From Methylococcaceae bacterium (GTDB lineage Bacteria; Pseudomonadota; Gammaproteobacteria; Methylococcales; Methylomonadaceae), in NCBI GenBank assembly GCA_030699345.1, contig JAUYMX010000191.1, forward strand, positions 1-35,442: a stretch of 35,442 bases of DNA, read 5' to 3'. Position numbers and translations under genes: made by a program. Below are positions 9,957-18,482 of the stretch, piece after piece (positions within the stretch are counted from its first letter, which is position 1; every line of letters starts with the position of its first letter). Under the pieces are notes generated by a model. It was not told where the DNA came from and did no database searches. It worked only from the letters and a program-made list of their open reading frames with translations.

Positions 9957-9984
9957 ATTGAGTTCCTGTGATTTTATTATTGGT

Positions 9985-10015
9985 AGCGAGCCAGTTTTGT
10001 TGTCACTGGCTCGCT
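9985..10015 (-). terminator. hairpin downstream of the exported CsbD gene
   Basis: agcgagccagt-tttgttgtc-actggctcgct, 11-bp perfect stem; no strong U tract. Confidence 0.5.
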
Positions 10016-10029
10016 TAGATCAGACGGGT

Positions 10030-10308
10030 TTATTTGTCTTCTTTAATATCTTGTTTAATATCGCCAATACCTTTTTGGACTTTGCCGGTATTTTTTTGGA
10101 TATTGCCTTCTACTTCCATGCCTTTGTCGTCCAGCACTTTGCCGACTTCTTCTTTGGCTTTACCTTGGGCTTCATCAACGCGGCCTTTTACTTGATCTTT
10201 GTTGTAAGGCGCTTCTATTTTGCTGTCTTCCGCATAAGCGCCGAAGGAGCAAAGGCTTAAAGCTATAGCTGCAGATAAACCAAGCAATTTGATATTTGCG
10301 ATTTTCAT
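10030..10308 (-). CDS. CsbD-family protein with signal peptide (predicted periplasmic)
   Basis: Likely ATG 10308: MKIANIKLLGLSAAIALSLCSFGAYAEDS + YNKDQVKGRVDEAQGKAKEEVGKVL..EVEGNIQKNTGKVQKGIGD. Confidence 0.82.
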   Translation of the reverse strand: MKIANIKLLGLSAAIALSLCSFGAYAEDSKIEAPYNKDQVKGRVDEAQGKAKEEVGKVLDDKGMEVEGNIQKNTGKVQKGIGDIKQDIKEDK

Positions 10309-10383
10309 GGTGATGTCCTGTGATATTTGTCTGGGAATAGGATTGCCGTTAAGCCGGTTGAGCATTAACAGCGCAGCGCTTCT

Positions 10384-10560
10384 TTAGAGTGCTTTTTTAA
10401 TTTCTTCTTTAAGGTCGCCGACCTTTGATTGCACTTTGCCGACATTCTTTTGGACGTTGCCTTCTATTTCCAACTCATCATCATTGATGATATTGCCGGT
10501 GACTTCTTTAACTTTGCCAATCACTTCGTCTACGTGGCCTTTAACTTGATCTTTGTTCAT
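10384..10560 (-). CDS. CsbD-family stress protein (58 aa, cytosolic)
   Basis: Translated from sequence (below the ORF-track cutoff): MNKDQVKGHVDEVIGKVKEVTGNIINDDELEIEGNVQKNVGKVQSKVGDLKEEIKKAL*; SD aggag. Confidence 0.88.
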   Translation of the reverse strand: MNKDQVKGHVDEVIGKVKEVTGNIINDDELEIEGNVQKNVGKVQSKVGDLKEEIKKAL

Positions 10561-10665
10561 GAGGCTCTCCTGATAATTATTTAGCCATGACCCAATAGTC
10601 TTGACTAAAGCGTGAGATGATTTTTCTCAGCGCTTGGGGTAAACAATACAGTTAAAGATAAGCTT

Positions 10666-10686
10666 GGTCGGTGCGGCAGCGAACAG
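10666..10686 (-). promoter_or_regulatory. shared dyad motif (site C)
   Basis: minus strand cTGTTCGctgcCGCACCGACC, upstream of CsbD 10384..10560. Confidence 0.6.
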
Positions 10687-10705
10687 AAGGATTGGGGCAG
10701 CAAAA

Positions 10706-11548
10706 TTAATTCGTTGTCGACACTGCCGACCCAGGTGGCGGTTGATCGGTTATTTGGTAAGGTGAAGTTTGTTCAGCCCAAACTGCAAGGTAGGTTAGCG
10801 TCGCTTCCCCGATGATAGTTGCGAAAGATGCGTCTGCAGCATCGCGACCTGTGCCAATACGAACAAATCCTTCGACCGGCGCCATTCGGGTAGAATCAAA
10901 CAAATACCAACGAGTCCCCAGATAAGCTTCAAAAAAACCATGGAAATCAGGTGGCTGCAAATACAAGGCATACCCAGAAACATAGCGTGCGGGAATACAT
11001 AACGCCCGGCATAAGGTAATGGCGAGATGGGCATAATCTCGGCATACCCCTACACGCTCTATTAATACATCGCAGGCGCTGGTACTTTCGCCGGTACTGC
11101 CTGCTTGATAGTCGAGATTGTTGTTTATCCAGTCGCAAATCGCAGTAACTCTGGAAAATCCAGGCGCGGCGTTGCCAAACATCCTTGAGGCAAAATGGGT
11201 CAAACGATCTGACTCGCAATATCGGCTGGGATTGAGGTAGGGCAACACTTCGTTTGGCAATTGGGAGTATCCGGTCTCCATAATCCCTGATGTATCATAA
11301 ATTTCCGGGAGTAAATCCACATTCGCACGGTATTGGAGTTGCAGAACGCAGGGTTCAACAGTTAGTCGGTACACTTGAATATCTTCTGTACCTAAACTGC
11401 TGGCCTCATATTGGATATTGGGGTTTAACTGTAGGGTCTCCCAGCTGATGATCTGGTGCCTAGTTCGTGCCGCGGCTACGTTAAACAAGAAGCTCGTGGG
11501 CGTTGTGACCGAATACGTTAAATCGCAGCCTACTTGAATTGTTGTCAT
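10706..11548 (-). CDS. transglutaminase-like (Cys protease fold) family protein
   Basis: SACDVLIERVGVCRDYAHLAITLCRALCIPARYVSGY...FHGFFEAYLGTRWYLFDSTR = Cys/His/Asp transglutaminase core. Confidence 0.9.
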   Translation of the reverse strand: MTTIQVGCDLTYSVTTPTSFLFNVAAARTRHQIISWETLQLNPNIQYEASSLGTEDIQVYRLTVEPCVLQLQYRANVDLLPEIYDTSGIMETGYSQLPNEVLPYLNPSRYCESDRLTHFASRMFGNAAPGFSRVTAICDWINNNLDYQAGSTGESTSACDVLIERVGVCRDYAHLAITLCRALCIPARYVSGYALYLQPPDFHGFFEAYLGTRWYLFDSTRMAPVEGFVRIGTGRDAADASFATIIGEATLTYLAVWAEQTSPYQITDQPPPGSAVSTTN

Positions 11549-11607
11549 GATTATTAACCTTAGATAAGCACTTACTCAACTATTAGATTGTAAGTGCGGA
11601 TTTAGTT

Positions 11608-11808
11608 TTACTGAATCATGCGGCCACCACGAATCATCTAGCCTTGTTCCGGTGTGCCCGCGCCATCTAAACTGCCGCCGGTAACTTTAAGTTCTTCAAA
11701 AATGTGGAAAGCCGCACCTGCCAAAGAGGCGATGCCGCTGCCGAAGAAATACGCTTTTTGGGTGGATGTGGCCGCCGAGTTGGCGGAATTTTGCTTGGTA
11801 TTCTGCAT
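11608..11808 (-). pseudogene. oleate hydratase (OhyA-type) N-terminal remnant
   Basis: Minus-strand translation [65 protein letters not shown]; resembles the oleate hydratase N-terminus (xAYxVGxGIASLAAA..IFEELxxxGGSLDG..PExGYxIRGGR) with an in-frame internal deletion and Tyr-to-stop. Confidence 0.7.
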
Positions 11809-11824
11809 GTTGGCTACCTAATGA

Positions 11825-12316
11825 CTAAGACGGAAAGTCGGTATGGCGATCTAATTGTTTGCCGCTATAGCGAAGAGATAACGCATGACCTTGTATGCCA
11901 AAGAATAATAAGGTGAAGATTCCTAAGCCAAAGATGCATGCTTGAGCGAGTTGCAAGTCATGTGGAACGGGAGTGATGCTGAGTAATAACGCTAACACGA
12001 CAAGTGACGGGACTAAGCCGAAAACAATGATCAGCGCGATAATAAAAATGGGTTGTTCCGCACCGGAGGGTTTGGTATGCGCAAAGCCAGACACGACTTT
12101 AATAATCGTTTGTCCGAATAACACGGCTGAGCCAAAGGATAATTCTGGGGATTCGATGATCGCGAATATCGACCGGCCAACACTGACATCGACGATGGCA
12201 ATTACCACCAAGGGCAGTACGATAAATAGCAAGTCTCCCAATATCGCGTATATCGCGGCTTTACGATGAGTCTTATGAGTTAAAACGTCACCGGCTATAA
12301 ATGTATCTTTAATCAT
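11825..12316 (-). CDS. multi-TM hypothetical membrane protein
   Basis: ORF 11825..12394; likely ATG 12316 (MIKDTFIAGD..); at least 4 hydrophobic segments. Confidence 0.65.
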   Translation of the reverse strand: MIKDTFIAGDVLTHKTHRKAAIYAILGDLLFIVLPLVVIAIVDVSVGRSIFAIIESPELSFGSAVLFGQTIIKVVSGFAHTKPSGAEQPIFIIALIIVFGLVPSLVVLALLLSITPVPHDLQLAQACIFGLGIFTLLFFGIQGHALSLRYSGKQLDRHTDFPS

Positions 12317-12553
12317 GATGATGAAATGCCTGATAAAACTTACACGCGTTGGGTAAGTTTTGGGGTGATGTAAATAGCCATCTCCAAAAAACACGTCTTA
12401 TAAAAGAAACGCTGATTTAGGCCCTCGACAGCCTGGTTTTCAAGGGAGTTCTATGTACAGATATGAGCCAAATCAGAGATGGCTTAAGGTCAAATGCATA
12501 AAGTTGGAGAAACGGGTTGTGTTAACTGCCAGTTGAATTTCCGTATTAGCCGC

Positions 12554-12772
12554 TTATCTTTTGCCTGCAACAAGCAACAATCCGCCGCCTGCCACTATCG
12601 CTGCTACACCGGCCCAAATGGGGATATTTACAGTCTTGGTATCGTTAACTGTCAGCTCTATAGGCCCAATCTTGGCTTCTTGCGTTTCTTGGGTATAGCT
12701 AAATTGACCATACACCAGTCCCAAAACGCCGAGTGTGATTAGGACAAGCGCCAACATTTTTATTCCACTCAT
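12554..12772 (-). CDS. DUF3185-like small membrane protein
   Basis: MSGIKMLALVLITLGVLGLVYGQFSYTQETQEAKIGPIELTVND..IPIWAGVAAIVAGGGLLLV. Confidence 0.75.
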   Translation of the reverse strand: MSGIKMLALVLITLGVLGLVYGQFSYTQETQEAKIGPIELTVNDTKTVNIPIWAGVAAIVAGGGLLLVAGKR

Positions 12773-12799
12773 TTGATTTCTCCAGTAAATGACAAATTT

Positions 12800-12826
12800 A
12801 GGGTTCGGCGTTCAACACCGAACCCT
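12800..12826 (-). terminator. hairpin downstream of the lmo0937-type gene
   Basis: agggttcgg-cgttcaaca-ccgaaccct, followed on the minus strand by aaattt. Confidence 0.6.
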
Positions 12827-12837
12827 GCCACTTTATG

Positions 12838-12987
12838 TTAGACGATGCGTCGGCCTTGAATGACCCGCAGCACAATGACAACAAGTGCAATGACTAAAAG
12901 AATGTGAATAAACCCGCCCAGTGTGTACGACGACACCAAGCCCAGTATCCAAAGGATGACTAATACAACTGCTAAAGTTTCAAGCAT
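12838..12987 (-). CDS. lmo0937-type small membrane protein (49 aa)
   Basis: Translated from sequence: MLETLAVVLVILWILGLVSSYTLGGFIHILLVIALVVIVLRVIQGRRIV*; matches the WxLGxxSSYTxGGxIHxLLVIA pattern. Confidence 0.88.
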   Translation of the reverse strand: MLETLAVVLVILWILGLVSSYTLGGFIHILLVIALVVIVLRVIQGRRIV

Positions 12988-13107
12988 GATTGCTTCTCCT
13001 TAATTGGCCATCGACAGACGGCGCTAGGTAACGGTTAAAGCATATTCAGCCGCTGATGGGTTTCGCGATGCTCTCCCCATCCTACGGACTGTTTAACTTT
13101 GCTTAAA

Positions 13108-13284
13108 TTAGAGGCTGTCTTTAAGATCTTCTTTAAGATCGCCAACTTTACCTTGAACCTTGCCAATGTTTTTTTGGACGTTGCCCTCTATTTCCAAGCC
13201 TTTATCATCCAATAACACGCCAGCGGCTTCTTTAACTTTACCTTTAACTTCGTCTACTAGGCCTTTAACTTGATCTTTGTTCAT
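13108..13284 (-). CDS. CsbD-family stress protein (58 aa, cytosolic)
   Basis: Translated from sequence: MNKDQVKGLVDEVKGKVKEAAGVLLDDKGLEIEGNVQKNIGKVQGKVGDLKEDLKDSL*. Confidence 0.88.
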   Translation of the reverse strand: MNKDQVKGLVDEVKGKVKEAAGVLLDDKGLEIEGNVQKNIGKVQGKVGDLKEDLKDSL

Positions 13285-13392
13285 CACTGTCTCCTGATAA
13301 TTGAGTCATGACCAAGTGACCATGACTGAAGCGCGGAAGAATCTTTGTCCATCCATCGCTTGAGTAAAATAGTATCAGCAAGACTTAACGCA

Positions 13393-13413
13393 GTCGGTGC
13401 GCTAACGAACATA
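13393..13413 (-). promoter_or_regulatory. shared dyad motif (site D)
   Basis: minus strand tATGTTCGttagCGCACCGAC, upstream of CsbD 13108..13284. Confidence 0.6.
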
Positions 13414-13623
13414 GTTGGGCACTTTGATTACAAGGCACTTGTGATTCTTGTGGTTATAAATACCAGCGATGTCCTATAAATCAATGGATTGTGTTCGTGG
13501 TAAGCCTTGGTTCCGCTCTTCTGAGCGTATCCTAATGATATGAGTGGAATGAGGTTAAGGCTTATAAAAGGGGAGGGTGTCCTGGATTTTGTGTAAACGG
13601 GGGGCTAATTTAATAAAGGGTGC

Positions 13624-14751
13624 TTAAGCATCCTGGTAGCGTTCACGAATGCTATCGATTTCCTCAGTATTTAATTCTAAAGCCGCAACACAGTCAGCAT
13701 CCAGCTGCCCTGCAACAACCATTCTATTGAGTTCGTCGAAAGCTTCATGAGTTGTCCAAACACGCTTATAAGGGCGTTTGCTAGTGAGAGCATCAAAAAT
13801 ATCAGCAACGGTAACGATTTTTGCTTCAAGCGGGATTTGATCGCCTGTTAATCCATGCGGATATCCGGAACCATCAAGAAATTCGTGGTGAAATTTGACG
13901 ATGTTGATCATGATTTTGGAATCAGGAAGATGCTCGAGCGCAAAATCGCCAAGAATCTTTTTTACAATCTCATATCCTTTAACGACGTGAGACTCCATTA
14001 TTTTGCGTTCATTCGCATCAAGTTTTCCTTGTTTAAGCAAAACGCTATCAGGAATACCAATCTTGCCTATGTCATGAATCGGGGCAAATAACAACACGTG
14101 TTCGACAAATTCATCGTTTAAGTGATAGGCAGGCGCGATAGATTTTGCGATGACTCTTGAATAACGAGCCATCCGCCCCAGGTGTGATCCCGTCTCAAAA
14201 TCACGTAAATGCGCAAAATCGCTGGCGATTTTTGCAGAGGCAACAATTGATCGAACTGCTGAAAATTCGCTGGAAATGCTCATATTGATGAGGCTGGAAT
14301 ATAGGCTTAGATCGCGTTGAGTTTCTTGTGAAAATGCCGATATTTCCATTGAATCGTAAAATACGAAGCCAATAAAGCCACCGTTATCGTAAATTGGCAA
14401 TGTGAAAGACGACCGGTAACCTTGTTTTAATAACCAACTCGAGTGCAATGAGTTTGACTTGATTATCTCCTGGATTTCGTTGATAACGCGTGGCTCTCCG
14501 CTCATTGCCAGCTTGTGAAGAGACGGGCTATCGGAAAGTTTAAAGTCGTAGGAGGTAATCGCTTCGCCTTTACGGGTGCTATTGATAAATGTTTTGAGCT
14601 TATCCTCTGACGTCTCGTAGATTGCAACGGCAATCCGATCGACGACCGGGATTGCCGCCAATATACGATCATGCAAAATACTAAGCCTGTCATTGAGCGA
14701 AGAATCACTCTCGAAGAGCCGTGGAATAACCGTATTGTGTGTTAGCGACAT
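13624..14751 (-). CDS. GAF + HD-GYP domain protein (putative c-di-GMP phosphodiesterase)
   Basis: HDIGKIGIPDSVLLKQGKL, HHEFLDGSGYPHGLTGDQIPLEAKIVTVADIFDALTSKRPYK; N-terminal GAF-like region. Confidence 0.9.
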   Translation of the reverse strand: MSLTHNTVIPRLFESDSSLNDRLSILHDRILAAIPVVDRIAVAIYETSEDKLKTFINSTRKGEAITSYDFKLSDSPSLHKLAMSGEPRVINEIQEIIKSNSLHSSWLLKQGYRSSFTLPIYDNGGFIGFVFYDSMEISAFSQETQRDLSLYSSLINMSISSEFSAVRSIVASAKIASDFAHLRDFETGSHLGRMARYSRVIAKSIAPAYHLNDEFVEHVLLFAPIHDIGKIGIPDSVLLKQGKLDANERKIMESHVVKGYEIVKKILGDFALEHLPDSKIMINIVKFHHEFLDGSGYPHGLTGDQIPLEAKIVTVADIFDALTSKRPYKRVWTTHEAFDELNRMVVAGQLDADCVAALELNTEEIDSIRERYQDA

Positions 14752-14973
14752 AATCGAGCCTTTGCGACATTCTTTACATAATGAGCAAGAATAGCAGTGA
14801 TCGCTGAATATGATATTTTTCCAATCTTGGCTATTTTTACATCATTGCAAAAAGTAACTGACCATAGAGATTTTCTGCGAGGAGCGTGCAAGCCTTTGCG
14901 TTGTCTCATGAATAACGCGCGGTCTCTCAGCTCATTAGTGACCGGCTGTCACATAGTTCACCCCGGTTTGTAT

Positions 14974-15008
14974 AATGGTCAGGGTGCGGCGAGCGTTCCC
15001 TGACCATT
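14974..15008 (-). terminator. hairpin downstream of the 15024..15701 gene
   Basis: aatggtcaggg-N13-ccctgaccatt, 11-bp perfect stem. Confidence 0.55.
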
Positions 15009-15023
15009 CAAGCCTAAACTGAC

Positions 15024-15701
15024 TTAGTCAGCGGCAAAGCAATAGAAATAGCCGGCACCGCCGGTGCTTACCAAATTGTCCTGACTGCAGCCTTTGCTGG
15101 CATGGGTCGAATTCCAGGATACGTTGCCGCCGGTGGCGCCGCGATTGGTACGATCAGAGTGACCAAGCTGAACGGTACCATCGCCGCTGCTCGTGTAATT
15201 CTTGCAGGTATGATCGGCCGCGTCAGTGTAAGCTCTGCCGTCTGGTTTTGAGCCGGTGATGACGTCGTGCTGGTTAGGTGTAGCGCCAACGCCGTTGATC
15301 TGCGCGCCCTTTTCGGTAAGGTTGGTGGTGCGATGGACGTTGTTGCCGAGCTGGCCGAGTTCCACAGTGTCGCCGTGCAGATGGGCCACGTCGTTGGCCA
15401 CGATGGCACCGTTGGCATTGGCCCACGGTCCATTGCCGATGCGGTCGCGCGCGTTGACGGCGGGATGGTCGCCTTCAGCCTGAGTGCTCAGATAAGCTCG
15501 CCAAGTCCGGTTGCCCGCACTAACGCTGCTGGCCAGTTTCTGGCAATGAGCATCGGCACCGGCGAGGCCGCCTAAGTCGGCTCCCTTGCCGAGGCCCGTG
15601 CTGGTTACGAAGAAGCCCAGCGGGGGCTTAGGCGGTTCTTCTGCGAAGGCAGCGGTGGCGCTCAAAACGAGCAGACCGGCAAGCAAGCTACTTTTTTTCA
15701 T
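15024..15701 (-). CDS. secreted lectin/endostatin-fold-like protein
   Basis: Signal peptide MKKSSLLAGLLVLSATAAFAEE; GFFVTSTGLGKGADLGGLAGADAHCQKLA..RTWRAYLST; C-terminal GYFYCFAAD. Confidence 0.72.
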   Translation of the reverse strand: MKKSSLLAGLLVLSATAAFAEEPPKPPLGFFVTSTGLGKGADLGGLAGADAHCQKLASSVSAGNRTWRAYLSTQAEGDHPAVNARDRIGNGPWANANGAIVANDVAHLHGDTVELGQLGNNVHRTTNLTEKGAQINGVGATPNQHDVITGSKPDGRAYTDAADHTCKNYTSSGDGTVQLGHSDRTNRGATGGNVSWNSTHASKGCSQDNLVSTGGAGYFYCFAAD

Positions 15702-15946
15702 TCATTTTCTCTCATCTAGGGTTTAACAAAACGGATTTGTCGAGCAAGCTCGAACCCCAATAATCAGCATTTATCGTGCCGCGAGAAATCGAGTGATAAT
15801 TCTAATGTTGAAGTGAATTGCTAATCACTAAGTGTTGCTCTAAGGACATAATCTGCTGATGTCCTGTTGGCACAGAAGCATGAGGTGGTAATGACTATCT
15901 CTATCAGGTTGGCCGACTTTACTATTCGTATTGAGGCAAATGCCCT

Positions 15947-16372
15947 TCACATCACTAAAAAAGTAGACAGGTAAACAATCCCCGCCGCGGTAGAAACCAA
16001 GCTCAATTTATTGCTTAAGGTCAATGACACCCAATAGGCTGCACATTGGCTTTTTCGGCGTTGCCAAGCGTGCTGCACAGATTGAACAATCTGTTTGTAA
16101 AGACGCGGCAGAACGCGCCATAACCAACACATCAACAAACTGGCGATCAGCATCAGAATATAAAAAGTGACAACCTGACTGCCATGACGGGACGTATGAA
16201 ATAAATGCTCTACGCTGTGCTCGATCCCCAGCTCGAACCATTCGTACATAATATGGATGACTTCGAAAAGCAGATGTAAAATGTTGAAGAACAAATCAAT
16301 CACCACGTCATACATGGCAATAGACAAAGCAATTAGCGCCACACTAACCAAATCAAGATGTTCTTTAATCAT
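15947..16372 (-). CDS. hypothetical membrane protein
   Basis: 141 aa, TM segments at both ends and centre. Confidence 0.6.
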   Translation of the reverse strand: MIKEHLDLVSVALIALSIAMYDVVIDLFFNILHLLFEVIHIMYEWFELGIEHSVEHLFHTSRHGSQVVTFYILMLIASLLMCWLWRVLPRLYKQIVQSVQHAWQRRKSQCAAYWVSLTLSNKLSLVSTAAGIVYLSTFLVM

Positions 16373-16617
16373 GGCATTACCATAAGGTTTAGCTTTAGAA
16401 GATGTCTATTATCAAAGCTGCACAAAATAAGCATTTTCTTCGCCGCTCCAAACCACCAAGCTTTGATTTTTAATAGAAATTTGGTCGGCATACCAAGCGT
16501 AATCCTTGATAAATTGACGGTTAAATCATCTTACCGGCTTAAGCTTTCGTAAACCTTTCAACGAATAATTGAATTTTGTCGATGTGGTGGCGAGGATTGG
16601 CACCAAGATTTTGAGCA

Positions 16618-17280
16618 TTAAGCTAATCGCAACTCACTAATGTATTTAAGATATTCATCATCGGTCTGGTTGATGATTTCCCAGGCTCTCTTATATGCCC
16701 CGCCGGGTAATTGCCCATCAACAGCAATAACTTCCTTAAGCTCTTCAGTTAACCCTAACTGCAAATACACGGCTTTTTCCAGCGCCAACAGGTGCAGATG
16801 ATTTAATACCCGCTTATTTTCGTCCTGATGCTCAGACAGTAAAATTGATTCCGATGGCAAGTGCTCGTCCAAAAATTTATGTAGAATTTCGTGGAACAGT
16901 ACGCTGACTTTATATTGCAGTGATACAGGTGTCGCAGTAAAGCTAGCAAGGGCATAGCGCATATTTACCACTGCCCCCAGAAATGAATCAGAGGGCACAT
17001 CGCAAAGCGTCAGATGCGCACTAATTTGCGTCTGAGAAAATGCTTTGCCGGTAATCTTTTCGACCTCCGTTAACAGTTTTGGACCGAGTGCTTGCCACTG
17101 CCGCTCAAACTCATGCATGCGGTTTTTTAAATCCACTTGCCACTCTTCCTTTATCTCAGAGCTACGAAATACACTGCAAATGTAATCGGCGGACTCGCTA
17201 TAGGATATTTCAACAGCAGGTGCAGCAGCTTTGGCGGCACTCATATAAAACAGCAATGTTAATGCCAGTAATGATTTCAT
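16618..17280 (-). CDS. secreted protein with HExxH motif (putative zinc peptidase-like)
   Basis: Signal peptide MKSLLALTLLFYMSAAKAA; VLFHEILHKFLDEHL (HExxH). Confidence 0.65.
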   Translation of the reverse strand: MKSLLALTLLFYMSAAKAAAPAVEISYSESADYICSVFRSSEIKEEWQVDLKNRMHEFERQWQALGPKLLTEVEKITGKAFSQTQISAHLTLCDVPSDSFLGAVVNMRYALASFTATPVSLQYKVSVLFHEILHKFLDEHLPSESILLSEHQDENKRVLNHLHLLALEKAVYLQLGLTEELKEVIAVDGQLPGGAYKRAWEIINQTDDEYLKYISELRLA

Positions 17281-17325
17281 TTATGTAGATTAGATTTTGT
17301 ATGTAATTGCTGGAATGGATTGATC

Positions 17326-18234
17326 TTAATCAACTATGTTGCCAAGCCGCTCCCAGCGTATGTCTGCTTGAGGCTGCTTTGAAAACCATATTTGCCGCGC
17401 CTTGCCGACGATGTCAGAAAGCGGTACGGTGCAGAACACACGCGAGTCGGTACTCGTGTTGCGGTTGTCACCCAATACAAATGCCTGCCCCGGCGGTATG
17501 GTTATATCGACATCAGTAGATTGCTTATCGGTGTTTGTCCACTGTACCTGCCATTGCTGGTCTTCGATGGCTTCGTTGACCAGAATGCCCGACGCGCTTG
17601 CCTCTTCATTTAACGTTAAAGGCTTATCGTTAACCTGGACGGCATGCCCTGAAATATGCACTCGATCGCCGGGCAGCGCGATAACGCGCTTGATGTAGTT
17701 GAGGGTACGGTTATTGGGATAGACGAAAATTGCGATGTCACCTCGCTTAACCGCCCCTTTGCAGCCGGGACAGTTGTAGCGCATGTCGGCGAACAACACA
17801 TCACCTTTCAGAATGCCGGGTTCCATGCTGTTTGAGGGAATATAGAAGGATTGGACTTGATGCTCCCGGACGTAATCGACCAAGAACAGTTGCGCCAGAC
17901 AAGCCAGCAGCCAGACTACGGCATAGACACCGCTAATCTGCCATCCAGATTGCACATAGTCTTGTTTACGCCGGGCCGTGCGCCATGCGTCAATCATGCC
18001 GAAGAGCCAGATTGACAGTGTCACCGCCAAACTAACTAATAATGAAGGCAGCATCCAGCCACCGGATAAATACAGAGCAATGAACACTAAGCCCGGAATG
18101 CTGAGCACAGCAAAAGTAATAAACAACCAGATCGCTTTATTTGCTTCGCCGTTGTATAGCTGACCAAAGCCCGGCAGCACAAAGGACATCGTCAATGCCA
18201 GCCAGGGTTTGCGGGGATGGTTTAGGGTTTGCAT
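17326..18234 (-). CDS. lepB: signal peptidase I with extra N-terminal membrane domain
   Basis: SPase motifs IPSNSMEPGILKGD, YIKRVIALPGDRV, VLGDNRNTSTDSR; N-terminal LPGFGQLYNGEANKA hairpin; CPGC insert. Confidence 0.88.
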   Translation of the reverse strand: MQTLNHPRKPWLALTMSFVLPGFGQLYNGEANKAIWLFITFAVLSIPGLVFIALYLSGGWMLPSLLVSLAVTLSIWLFGMIDAWRTARRKQDYVQSGWQISGVYAVVWLLACLAQLFLVDYVREHQVQSFYIPSNSMEPGILKGDVLFADMRYNCPGCKGAVKRGDIAIFVYPNNRTLNYIKRVIALPGDRVHISGHAVQVNDKPLTLNEEASASGILVNEAIEDQQWQVQWTNTDKQSTDVDITIPPGQAFVLGDNRNTSTDSRVFCTVPLSDIVGKARQIWFSKQPQADIRWERLGNIVD

Positions 18235-18257
18235 AAATAATCTCCTTAAGTTGTTTT

Positions 18258-18482
18258 TTAATAAGCGACGGTGGCTGTCCAGATGCCAAAAATAAATGAA
18301 AACAATTCGATAATGCCTACTGTCACAGCGCCGATCATGGCCAGCGATTGCAGTCGGTCTCGCCAGGTTTGTCGGGGCGCTGGCTGCGGCAATCGATTAA
18401 TTTCACGCATCACGCGTTCGGTAAAGTCATCAGGTACTTGCAGCAAGCCCGATGTCAGCAAATTATCCAAATCTTTATTCAT
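18258..18482 (-). CDS. small single-TM protein, candidate anti-sigma factor
   Basis: MNKDLDNLLTSGLLQVPDDFTERVMREINRLPQPAPRQTWRDRLQSLAMIGAVTVGIIELF; overlaps the end of the sigma gene. Confidence 0.6.
   Translation of the reverse strand: MNKDLDNLLTSGLLQVPDDFTERVMREINRLPQPAPRQTWRDRLQSLAMIGAVTVGIIELFSFIFGIWTATVAY

Noticed and set aside
15256-15575. Plus-strand ORFs opposite the lectin-like gene
   Set aside because: Antisense shadows of a coherent secreted-protein ORF; no SD or recognisable motifs.
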